Below are positions 1-6,104 of a DNA stretch of 6,257 nt, piece after piece. The translations under genes and the position numbers were made by a program. The stretch is from Thermodesulfobacteriota bacterium (GTDB lineage: Bacteria > Desulfobacterota > SM23-61). The notes below the pieces were generated by a model. It had not been told where the DNA came from, made no database searches, and worked only from the letters and a program-made list of their open reading frames with translations. Location: NCBI GenBank assembly GCA_030018715.1, contig JASEHN010000185.1, positions 1 through 6,257 of the forward strand. Reading direction: 5' to 3'. The first letter of the stretch is position 1. Each line of letters starts with the position of its first letter.

Positions 1-1
1 G

Positions 2-49
2 GGGTTTCCCGCCAGGAAAACGGTTAACGTAAAGGTAGAAAGGATCTGA
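2..49 (+). CDS. Possible C-terminal tail of an upstream gene (partial)
   Basis: The second forward frame is open from the window edge to a TGA at 47-49 and would encode the ending GFPARKTVNVKVERI. It stops 3 nt before the NuoE-like start, a spacing typical of genes in one operon, and the ribosome binding site of the next gene would lie inside it. The other two forward frames stop earlier, at 25-27 and 30-32. Fifteen residues are too few to assign a family, and a non-coding leader is equally possible. Confidence 0.25.
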   Translation, partial: GFPARKTVNVKVERI

Positions 50-52
50 GGT

Positions 53-535
53 ATGAAAATGGAAAAAGAAAAGCTTTCTTTTGAAGAAAAAGAGAAACTG
101 CAAAAAATTATTCCGCAGTACCAGGGTTTGAAGTGGGGGCTGATTCCCTTACTGCAGAGGGTGCAGGAGGATTTGGGATACATTCCCCGGGGAGCCATCC
201 GGTCCATTGCCGATGCCCTGGACCTTTTCCCCAGTCAAGTCCAGGGGGTGATCACATTTTATGCCCAATTTTCCATGGACCCCCGGGGCCGAAACATCGT
301 CCGCGTTTGCCGGGGAACCGCCTGTCACGTGCGGGGAGGGCGCACAATCCTCAAAGTGGTCAAGCAAAATCTACAGATCGAGGAGGGGAAGACCACGGAA
401 GATTTTAAATTCACCTTAGAGACGGTGGCCTGCCTGGGGACCTGTTTCCTGGCGCCGGTCATGATGGTGAACCGCAGCTATTTTGGAAAGTTAGTTCCTC
501 CGAAAGTACAATCCATCATCAGACAGTATGATTGA
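53..535 (+). CDS. nuoE: NuoE/HydC-type [2Fe-2S] subunit of an NADH-linked oxidoreductase
   Basis: A 160-residue thioredoxin-fold ferredoxin subunit (complex I 24-kDa family). The N-terminal part is a helical bundle with the usual phrase LLQRVQEDLGYIP (about 33-45). The C-terminal part carries the four cluster ligands as C86-x4-C91 (CRGTAC) and C127-x3-C131 (CLGTC). Length is normal for the family. In known complexes this subunit sits on the FMN/NADH subunit and passes electrons from it; it is cytoplasmic and has no signal peptide. Its stop codon overlaps the ribosome binding site of the next gene, so the two are surely co-expressed. The start is ambiguous: AGGA at 41-44 suits ATG 53, while GAGG at 48-51 suits ATG 59, a difference of two residues. 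The partner has HydB rather than complex I features, and no other complex I genes are in the window, so this is more likely a soluble HydC/StnC-type subunit than part of a respiratory complex. Confidence 0.93.
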   Translation: MKMEKEKLSFEEKEKLQKIIPQYQGLKWGLIPLLQRVQEDLGYIPRGAIRSIADALDLFPSQVQGVITFYAQFSMDPRGRNIVRVCRGTACHVRGGRTILKVVKQNLQIEEGKTTEDFKFTLETVACLGTCFLAPVMMVNRSYFGKLVPPKVQSIIRQYD

Positions 536-540
536 GGAAG
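534..540 (+). promoter_or_regulatory. Ribosome binding site deciding the start of the fusion gene
   Basis: GAGGAAG overlaps the TGA stop (533-535) of the NuoE-like gene. The GAGG core lies 6 nt before ATG 544, a good Shine-Dalgarno distance. The alternative TTG at 532 has no purine-rich stretch at a proper distance upstream. The overlap suggests translational coupling of the two subunits. Confidence 0.6.
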
Positions 541-543
541 AGG

Positions 544-3500
544 ATGAGATTCGCCAGCATTGCGGAATTTCGGGAATACAGGAAATATTTAGACCAGGGT
601 AAAAACCCTCGCCAGAAGTGTCTGCGCATCTGCATGACGGGGTGCCGCGCCTATGGGGCCATGGAAGTCCGGGATGCCCTGCAGGAGGAAATCCGGCGCC
701 GGGGACTGAGCGACCGGGTGGAAATTCGCCAGACCGGCTGTCAGGGGTTTTGCGCCCGGGCCCCGGTCATGGTCCTGGACCCTGATGATATTTTCTATCA
801 ACAGGTCACGCCCGATGATGTTCCGGAGATAGTATCCCAAACTCTCCTGGGTGAAAAACTGGTCGAGCGTTTGCTCTACTTTGATTTGCCAAAGGGGCGG
901 GTGATTCCCCGGGCGGGGGAGATTCCCTTCTACGCCGGCCAGGCCAGGAATGTCTTAGATAACTGCGGCCGGATTGATCCTCAGAATATCGATCATTACA
1001 TCCTGCACCATGGTTATGCCGCCCTGGCCAAAGTCTTAAGCGAGATGACTCCAGAGCAGGTAATTGAATCCGTGGAAAGGTCGAAGTTGCGCGGCCGGGG
1101 GGGGGCGGGCTTCCCCACCGGGAGAAAATGGCGGTTGGCCCGGAATTCTCCGGGCTCCCTGAAGTATTTAATCTGTAACGCAGATGAAGGGGATCCCGGA
1201 GCCTTCATGGATCGGGCGCTTTTGGAAGGCGATCCGCACGGCGTTCTGGAGGGGATGGTCATTGGGGCTTATGCCATAGGGGCTGAGAAGGGTTATATCT
1301 ACGTGCGCGCCGAGTACCCCATCGCCGTGGAACACATAAACATTGCCGTGGGCCAAGCGAGAGAAAAAGGATTCTTGGGGAAAAACATCATGGGAACCGG
1401 GCTGGCCTTTGAGGTGGAAGTCAAGGAAGGAGCCGGAGCTTTTGTCTGCGGAGAGGAGACAGCCCTCATGGCTTCCATTGAAGGGCGGCGGGGGATGCCC
1501 CGGGCCAGGCCTCCCTTTCCGGCCCAATCCGGATTGGATGGAAAGCCCACGAACATCAACAACGTGGAGACATTGGCGAACATTCGGCATATCCTTTGGA
1601 AAGGGGTGGACTGGTATACGAGCATCGGGAGCGAAGAGAGTAAGGGGACCAAAATATTTTCTTTGGCAGGCAAGGTCAATAACACCGGCCTGGTGGAGGT
1701 CCCTATCGGGATGAGCATGCGCCAAGTGATCTTTGACATCGGCGGGGGAATTCCCAAAGGACGGCGTTTCAAAGCCGTGCAAATGGGCGGGCCCTCGGGG
1801 GGATGCGTTCCGGAGCGCTATCTTGATCTCCCCATCGATTATGGATCTCTTCAATCCATCGGCGCGATCATGGGTTCGGGCGGAATGGTGGTCATGGACG
1901 AAAACAACTGCATGGTGGACATTGCCCGCTTTTTCCTCAGCTTCACCCAATCCGAATCCTGCGGTAAATGTGCCCCCTGTCGATTGGGGACGAAGGAAAT
2001 GCTCGAGATTCTAACGCGTATCACCCAAGGGGAAGGCGGGGAGAACGACTTGCGCACCTTGAGGGAGGTAGGGAAGGTGGTGCGCGATGCTTCCCTCTGC
2101 GGGTTAGGGCAAACCTGCCCGAAACCGGTTCTTTCCACACTGCAATATTTTGCCGAGGAGTATGAGGCGCATATCCAGGAAAAGCGATGCCCGGCAGCGG
2201 TTTGTGAAGCTTTGGTCACCTCCCCTTGCCGGCACACCTGCCCGGTAGGGATCGATGTCCCTCATTATGTGGCCTTGATCGCCGAAGGAAAATACCGGGA
2301 GGCGGCCGAGCTGATCCGCGACCGCAACCCTTTTCCAGCCATCTGCGGGCGCATCTGCCATCACCCCTGCGAAATCAAATGCCGCCGGGGTGAGTTGGAT
2401 GAGCCGGTGGCTATCAGATCCCTGAAACGCTTTGCTGCCGATTGGTTTTTCCAAAATAAAAAAGTGGCCCCGGACCCCTTTCCCAAGACCAAATCCTCAA
2501 AAGTAGCGGTGATCGGAGGGGGACCTACGGGTCTCACGTGTGCTTATTATCTATCTCGCCTCGGTTATCCGGTTACGGTATTCGAGGCTCTGGGGGTGGG
2601 AGGCGGCATGCTCTCCGTGGCCATCCCTGATTTCCGGCTGCCCAAAGAAATTATTCTTCAGGAGATCGAATACATCGTGAGCCGGGGAGTGGAGATTCGT
2701 TATAACCAACCGATTGGCACGCTATTTTCCATCAATGATATTTTAAAAGAAGGATATCAGGCGATCTTTATTGCGGCCGGTACGCAAAAAAGCCAGCGGG
2801 TGGGTATCCCGGGGGAGGAGGAGGGAATTGAGGGTTTGCTTTACGGCTTATCTTTCTTAAGGGACATCAAGTTGGGCAAGGAGGTCAGAGTAGGGAAAAA
2901 GGTGGCGGTAATTGGTGGCGGGAATACGGCGTTGGACGCCTCCCGGACAGCCCTGCGCCTGGGAGCGGAAGAAGTGGACGTCTACTACCGGCGTTCCCGG
3001 GAGGAGATGCAGGTCACCGAGGTGGAATACAACGAAGCCCTGGAGGAAGGGGTGAAGATTCATTTTTTAGTCAGTCCCACGCGGATCATTCGGGACAACG
3101 GGCGGATCAAGGGATTGGAATGCATTCGCATGGAATTGGGGGAGATGGATGATAGCGGCCGGAGAAGGCCCCTGCCTCTCCCGGGAACGGAGTTTTTTGT
3201 GGAAGCCGAGACCGTGATTCCCGCTGTGGGCCAAGCCCCTGATCTTTCTTTCTTGCCGGCCGACAGCAAGTTAGAGCGGACGAAATGGGAGACATTGGTG
3301 GTCAAACCCAACAACCTGGCCACCAACATTCCAGGAGTTTTTGCCGGTGGGGATTTTGTAACTGGACCCGGCTACGTCATTCAGGCCATCGCCTCCGGCC
3401 GGAGGGGAGCTATGGCCATTGATAAATACCTCCGCGGGGATAAGACGCCAGTGGAGATAATTGACGCCCGCGACGAGTTAATGCCCGAAGTCAAGCCGTT

Positions 3501-3660
3501 GGAATTGGAAGAGGCTTCCGAAGCGCGCCCCCGGGCTAAGATGCCCGTCCTGTCTGCGGAGGAACGGCGATTCACTTTTCGGGAGATCGAATGCGGCTTC
3601 AGCGAAGATCGGGCACAGGAAGAGGCCAGGCGCTGCCTGCGCTGCGACTTGAGCAGATGA
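544..3660 (+). CDS. Fused NuoF/HydB-GltD flavo-iron-sulfur oxidoreductase (Stn-like transhydrogenase subunit)
   Basis: About 1038 residues, numbered from ATG 544. Residues 1-115 form a thioredoxin-like [2Fe-2S] domain (C30, C34, C66, C70). Residues 130-530 are a NuoF core: FMN loop RGRGGAGFPTGRKW (183-196), NADEGDPGAFMDR (212-224), and [4Fe-4S] ligands C473, C476, C479 and C519. The NADEGDPGAFMDR wording and the N-terminal domain are typical of HydB/HndC diaphorases rather than respiratory NuoF. H543, C549 and C554 follow, resembling the zinc site of HydB. Residues 560-635 are a GltD-type iron-sulfur domain (C562, C566, C601, C605, C609, C613). Then come an FAD fold (GGGPTG, 658-663), an NADPH-type fold (GGGNTA, 791-796, with R816, R817, R819) and a second FAD motif (VFAGGD, about 933-938). 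The C-terminus ends in RCLRC. Such a protein could exchange electrons between NADH, NADPH and perhaps ferredoxin, as Stn transhydrogenases do; the substrates here are inferred. ATG 544 is preferred to TTG 532 because GAGGAAGAGG (534-543) lies directly upstream; TTG would add four residues. Confidence 0.9.
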   Translation: MRFASIAEFREYRKYLDQGKNPRQKCLRICMTGCRAYGAMEVRDALQEEIRRRGLSDRVEIRQTGCQGFCARAPVMVLDPDDIFYQQVTPDDVPEIVSQTLLGEKLVERLLYFDLPKGRVIPRAGEIPFYAGQARNVLDNCGRIDPQNIDHYILHHGYAALAKVLSEMTPEQVIESVERSKLRGRGGAGFPTGRKWRLARNSPGSLKYLICNADEGDPGAFMDRALLEGDPHGVLEGMVIGAYAIGAEKGYIYVRAEYPIAVEHINIAVGQAREKGFLGKNIMGTGLAFEVEVKEGAGAFVCGEETALMASIEGRRGMPRARPPFPAQSGLDGKPTNINNVETLANIRHILWKGVDWYTSIGSEESKGTKIFSLAGKVNNTGLVEVPIGMSMRQVIFDIGGGIPKGRRFKAVQMGGPSGGCVPERYLDLPIDYGSLQSIGAIMGSGGMVVMDENNCMVDIARFFLSFTQSESCGKCAPCRLGTKEMLEILTRITQGEGGENDLRTLREVGKVVRDASLCGLGQTCPKPVLSTLQYFAEEYEAHIQEKRCPAAVCEALVTSPCRHTCPVGIDVPHYVALIAEGKYREAAELIRDRNPFPAICGRICHHPCEIKCRRGELDEPVAIRSLKRFAADWFFQNKKVAPDPFPKTKSSKVAVIGGGPTGLTCAYYLSRLGYPVTVFEALGVGGGMLSVAIPDFRLPKEIILQEIEYIVSRGVEIRYNQPIGTLFSINDILKEGYQAIFIAAGTQKSQRVGIPGEEEGIEGLLYGLSFLRDIKLGKEVRVGKKVAVIGGGNTALDASRTALRLGAEEVDVYYRRSREEMQVTEVEYNEALEEGVKIHFLVSPTRIIRDNGRIKGLECIRMELGEMDDSGRRRPLPLPGTEFFVEAETVIPAVGQAPDLSFLPADSKLERTKWETLVVKPNNLATNIPGVFAGGDFVTGPGYVIQAIASGRRGAMAIDKYLRGDKTPVEIIDARDELMPEVKPLELEEASEARPRAKMPVLSAEERRFTFREIECGFSEDRAQEEARRCLRCDLSR

Positions 3661-3680
3661 GAAAATACCTGAAATTTTTG

Positions 3681-3702
3681 GGACGCAGATGAACGCAGAT
3701 TA
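3681..3702 (-). repeat. Short dispersed repeat, copy 1 (reverse orientation)
   Basis: On the minus strand this reads TA, ATCTGCG, TTC, ATCTGCG, TCC: two direct 7-mers with a 10-bp period followed by TCC. It begins 20 nt after the stop of the fusion gene. It is the inverted partner of the copy at 3878-3899 (17 of 22 positions match), so the two could pair or mark the ends of one inserted unit. No protein is encoded. Confidence 0.65.
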
Positions 3703-3757
3703 TGGAGATATTAAATGCAAAAAGTACAGAAAATATATTGCCAGGCCAAGAAAAGTA

Positions 3758-3827
3758 GTGGTTGCGAGGAGTCCGCCTCAGGCGGACGACGCGGCCATCT
3801 CTTAAGATTCACTTCGTTCGCAATGAC
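3758..3827. repeat. 70-bp MITE-like element with imperfect terminal inverted repeats
   Basis: The left end GTGGTTGCGA and the right end TCGCAATGAC are inverted repeats matching at 8 of 10 positions. Inside the left half is a perfect hairpin, GTCCGCC-TCA-GGCGGAC (3771-3787). The right end, CTTCGTTCGCAATGACA, matches the style of the 'GTCATTGCGA...TCGCAATGAC' palindromic elements that I know from many bacterial genomes, where they are scattered between genes. The element is too small to encode a transposase and would have to be mobilised in trans, if it is mobile at all. The hairpin lacks a T tract, so it is not a standard terminator. Confidence 0.6.
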
Positions 3828-3877
3828 AATCCTTTGGATAACAACTTATCTGAGTCGTTCACTATAGTTATCAGGGT

Positions 3878-3899
3878 TTATCTGCGAAAATCTGTGTCC
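3878..3899 (+). repeat. Short dispersed repeat, copy 2
   Basis: This reads TT, ATCTGCG, AAA, ATCTGTG, TCC. It matches the copy at 6105-6126 at 19 of 22 positions and is the inverted partner of copy 1. It ends 20 nt before the metV start codon, and the metV ribosome binding site (3906-3912) follows almost at once, so the repeat would lie in the metV mRNA leader if transcription starts upstream. Confidence 0.7.
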
Positions 3900-3919
3900 T
3901 GAAATAAAGGAGAAAATAG

Positions 3920-4585
3920 ATGATCCGGTCAATCACCAAGCAGAAACCTTTGGCCGAAGTTCTGGAGTTATTGGGAGAGATGGAGCGGGTTTTTATCATT
4001 GGTTGTGGGACTTGCACTACCATGGCGCATACGGGAGGCCAGGCCGAAGTATTGGCGATGAAGCAGAAGTTGGTGGAAACTGGGAAGGTGGTCACGGGTT
4101 TCCTGGTCATCCCTGTGGCCTGCGACAACCTAACCGAGGAAGCGTTGCAGCAGAACCTGCCGGCCATGAAAGAGTCCCAGAGCCTCCTCATCCTGACCTG
4201 TGCCTTTGGCGTTCAAACCATTAATCGCTTTCTAGACTTCCCGGTAATCCCGGCGCTAGACACGCTCTTTATCGGCAAGGAAATCGGCCCCGGGCTTTTT
4301 GAGGAAGTTTGTATCCAGTGCGGAGGATGCATCCTGGGTGAGACGGGGGGAATTTGCCCCGTGACTTCCTGTCACAAAGGTTTACTTAACGGGCCTTGCG
4401 GGGGAACGAATAACGGAAAGTGCGAAATCGACCGCAACAAGGATTGCGCCTGGACGCTGATTTATGAGCGCCTGCAAAAGCAAGGGAGACTATCAGCCAT
4501 GCGCAAGTTCCAGTCAGCCAAAAACTACCAGGTGGAACCGAAGCCGGGAAAAACTTTGTTTGAGCTGGAAAGGAGCGGGAGCTGA
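3920..4585 (+). CDS. metV: MetV, Fe-S/zinc partner subunit of methylene-tetrahydrofolate reductase
   Basis: A 221-residue protein of the MetV family (methylene-tetrahydrofolate reductase C-terminal-like domain), the obligate partner of the short MetF found in Wood-Ljungdahl anaerobes. It has twelve cysteines: C29-x2-C32 in GCGTCTTMAHTGG, single C68 and C94 in the N-terminal domain, then a dense C-terminal set C131-x2-C134-x2-C137, C146, C151, C160, C168 and C176 with the phrases CIQCGGC and NGPCGGTNNGKCE. In studied relatives these residues hold iron-sulfur clusters and zinc; which residues do so here cannot be read from sequence. The role is to pass electrons between an external donor or acceptor and the MetF flavin. 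No signal peptide or membrane segment is seen. The start is supported by AAAGGAG (3906-3912), 7 nt before ATG. Its stop overlaps the metF start by one base (TGATG), so the pair is translationally coupled. Confidence 0.95.
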   Translation: MIRSITKQKPLAEVLELLGEMERVFIIGCGTCTTMAHTGGQAEVLAMKQKLVETGKVVTGFLVIPVACDNLTEEALQQNLPAMKESQSLLILTCAFGVQTINRFLDFPVIPALDTLFIGKEIGPGLFEEVCIQCGGCILGETGGICPVTSCHKGLLNGPCGGTNNGKCEIDRNKDCAWTLIYERLQKQGRLSAMRKFQSAKNYQVEPKPGKTLFELERSGS

Positions 4586-5505
4586 TGGCACGAGTTTTAA
4601 GAGAGGTGCTTCGATCCGGGGAGTTTGTGGTCACGAGTGAAATTGGACCGCCCAAAGGAAGCGACGTAAGCAAGATGAGCCACCATATTGAAATGCTCAA
4701 GGACAAAGTTCACGCCTTGAACGTGACCGACAATCAAAGCTCAGTCATGCGCTATCCCTCTTTGGGCGGGGCAATCCTTATCAAGGAACGAGGCGGCGAG
4801 CCCATCTTGCAGATGACCTGCCGGGACCGGAATCGGTTGGCCCTGCAGGGAGATCTCCTCTTCGCTTACAGCCGGGGGATCCGCAACGTGCTCTGCCTGA
4901 CCGGGGATGCCGTACCTGTGGGAGATCACAAGACCGCCAAATCCGTCTTTGACCTGGATTCCACCCAACTCCTGCGGGCGATCCGGACGCTGGAATCGGG
5001 GAAGGATATGGGCGGCAACACCATCGAGGGGAAGGTGGAATTTTGCGCCGGAGCGATCGTGACGCCGGAGGCCCGCCCCCTGGAGCCCCAGTTGATGAAA
5101 TTTGAGAAAAAGGTGGATTGCGGCGCGGAGTTTTTCCAGACCCAGGCCATTTACGATATGGATAACTTTCGCAGATTCATGGAGTATGCCGGAAGGTTCC
5201 CGGTAAAGATTTTAGCCGGAATCGTTCTGCTTACCTCTGCCAAAATGGCCAAGTATATGACGGAAAATGTGCCCGGGATTTTTGTGCCGCAAACGTTGAT
5301 CGATGAGCTGGCCCAGGCTCCCAAAGGGCAGGCCCTGAAGAAAGGGATTGAGATCGCCGCCCGGATGGTCCGGGCCATAAAAGAGGAAGGATTGTGCGCC
5401 GGAGTGCACATCATGGCCATCGGCAGGGAGGAAGTGGTGCCGGAGATTTTACAGGCAGCCGGCATTGGGTTCAACGGCCACAAGGCAAGCGATGCCGGGA
5501 CTTAA
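4585..5505 (+). CDS. metF: MetF, catalytic subunit of 5,10-methylene-tetrahydrofolate reductase
   Basis: A 306-residue flavin-binding TIM barrel of the MetF family. It catalyses the interconversion of methylene- and methyl-tetrahydrofolate, the last step of the methyl branch before methyl transfer to the corrinoid protein. Visible family marks are the early acidic residue E19 in VTSEIGPPKG, which fits the catalytic glutamate of E. coli MetF, NVTDN (46-50), QMTCRDRNR (76-84, folate/flavin region), LCLTGD (103-108), DLDS (123-126) and FFQTQAIYD (183-191). Length is that of the short bacterial form with no regulatory domain. It begins within the metV stop codon, with AAAGGAG (4569-4575) 9 nt upstream. 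In MetVF enzymes the flavin is usually fed through MetV rather than directly by NADH, so a further electron-transfer partner is expected; the NuoE and NuoF-GltD genes upstream are candidates. It could run in the oxidative direction in a syntroph or sulfate reducer. Confidence 0.96.
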   Translation: MARVLREVLRSGEFVVTSEIGPPKGSDVSKMSHHIEMLKDKVHALNVTDNQSSVMRYPSLGGAILIKERGGEPILQMTCRDRNRLALQGDLLFAYSRGIRNVLCLTGDAVPVGDHKTAKSVFDLDSTQLLRAIRTLESGKDMGGNTIEGKVEFCAGAIVTPEARPLEPQLMKFEKKVDCGAEFFQTQAIYDMDNFRRFMEYAGRFPVKILAGIVLLTSAKMAKYMTENVPGIFVPQTLIDELAQAPKGQALKKGIEIAARMVRAIKEEGLCAGVHIMAIGREEVVPEILQAAGIGFNGHKASDAGT

Positions 5506-5534
5506 TACCCCGGAGGAAAAAAGGAGGAACTGAC

Positions 5535-5924
5535 ATGGGTGCGCCGGGAAAAATACTTTTAGTTGACGATGATCCTGATTTTGTGGAAGCCACCAAAGCC
5601 ATCCTGGAGGCGAGACCCTTCGAAGTAATCGTGGCTTATGACGGGAAAGAGGGGCTGGAGAAGGCGCGGAGCGAAAAACCCGATGCGATCATCCTGGATG
5701 TGATGATGCCCCCGCCCGATGGATATGCGGTGTGCTCGGAGTTGAAAAAGGATCCAAAGTGCAAGAAAATTCCCGTTCTTCTTCTGACGGCGGTAATGCA
5801 GGCCCTGCCGCATACGCTTTATACCATTGACATGGGACTGCGCACGGAAGCCGACGATTACATCGATAAACCGGTTGATCCCGCCGAGCTCGTGCGCCGG
5901 GTGGAGAGCCTGATTGCCGGCTGA
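5535..5924 (+). CDS. Stand-alone receiver-domain response regulator (CheY-like)
   Basis: A 129-residue single-domain receiver. The acidic pocket D11-D13 (LVDDD), phosphorylation site D55 (IILDVMMPPPDGY), switch threonine T85 (LLLTA) and K112 (DDYIDKP) are all present, so it should be phosphorylated normally. No DNA-binding or enzymatic output domain follows: the protein ends at LIAG just after helix 5. The stretch between T85 and the ADDY motif is about five residues longer than in OmpR/CheY-type receivers and carries aromatic and hydrophobic residues (about 87-105), in the helix-4 region that often binds partners. AAGGAGG (5521-5527) lies 7 nt before ATG 5535. The frame continues upstream into metF, but that part reads unlike a protein and has no start signal. 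The 29-nt gap to metF suggests co-transcription. Its kinase and target are not in the window, so whether it controls the C1 genes is unknown. Confidence 0.92.
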   Translation: MGAPGKILLVDDDPDFVEATKAILEARPFEVIVAYDGKEGLEKARSEKPDAIILDVMMPPPDGYAVCSELKKDPKCKKIPVLLLTAVMQALPHTLYTIDMGLRTEADDYIDKPVDPAELVRRVESLIAG

Positions 5925-5959
5925 AAGATTAAAATTTGTTTCACCGCAGAGAACAAGGG

Positions 5960-5997
5960 AAACGCTAAGCGCTTAGCGCTATGCGCATAGCGTTTTA
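5960..5997 (+). terminator. Probable terminator built from interlocking palindromes
   Basis: Located 36 nt after the response regulator stop. The outer arms AAACGCTA (5960-5967) and TAGCGTTT (5988-5995) pair perfectly. The interior pairs on as GCGC, then TAG/CTA, with one A-A and one T-T mismatch, giving a long hairpin centred at 5977/5978. Four T residues (5993-5996) end the structure and AT-rich DNA follows. Two perfect 16-bp palindromes, CGCTAAGCGCTTAGCG (5963-5978) and CGCTATGCGCATAGCG (5977-5992), overlap within it, so alternative folds are possible. The T run is short and partly inside the stem, so a repeat element or protein-binding site is a fair alternative. Confidence 0.5.
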
Positions 5998-6048
5998 AAT
6001 TTATTGTATAGGAATTTCCTTTGGGGATATGGATTCACCTGTGAGATG

Positions 6049-6076
6049 TTTACAATCTAACAGGGCTTATCAGAAT
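6049..6076 (+). promoter_or_regulatory. Weak candidate sigma-70 promoter before the second response regulator
   Basis: TTTACA (6049-6054, 5 of 6 to the -35 consensus) is followed after 16 nt by CAGAAT (6071-6076, 4 of 6 to the -10 consensus). It lies between the probable terminator and the next gene, where a promoter is expected, and would give a leader of roughly 55 nt. The surrounding DNA is AT-rich, so a chance match is quite possible. Confidence 0.25.
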
Positions 6077-6104
6077 AAACAAAAAAGGGAATAATGATCC
6101 GTTG

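Noticed and set aside
1168..1950. Long open frame on the minus strand, 260 codons
   Set aside because: It lies wholly within the clearly conserved NuoF core, has no recognisable motif and is the usual shadow of GC-rich coding DNA.
53..3660. Respiratory complex I (nuo operon)
   Set aside because: Only E- and F-like parts occur, the F part has HydB-type features and a GltD fusion, and no nuoG or membrane subunit is in the window.
3771..3787. GC hairpin as a terminator between the fusion gene and metV
   Set aside because: A strong 7-bp stem but no T tract after it, and it belongs to the 70-bp repeat element.
3834..3868. Possible promoter before metV (TTGGAT and TATAGT)
   Set aside because: The spacer is 23 nt, too long for sigma-70, and no better -35 box fits the TATAGT; not supportable by sequence alone.
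5394..5534. In-frame upstream extension of the response regulator into metF
   Set aside because: The added residues are not receiver-like, overlap metF in another frame and lack a ribosome binding site; ATG 5535 has a strong AAGGAGG at 7 nt.
5939..5960. TTTCACCGCAGAGAAC as a fourth copy of the short repeat
   Set aside because: It contains CGCAGA but lacks the paired ATCTGCG units and the TCC end; at most a different repeat family.
6010..6020. AGGAATTTCCT odd palindrome as an operator
   Set aside because: Only 5-bp arms in AT-rich DNA; expected by chance and not repeated elsewhere in the window.
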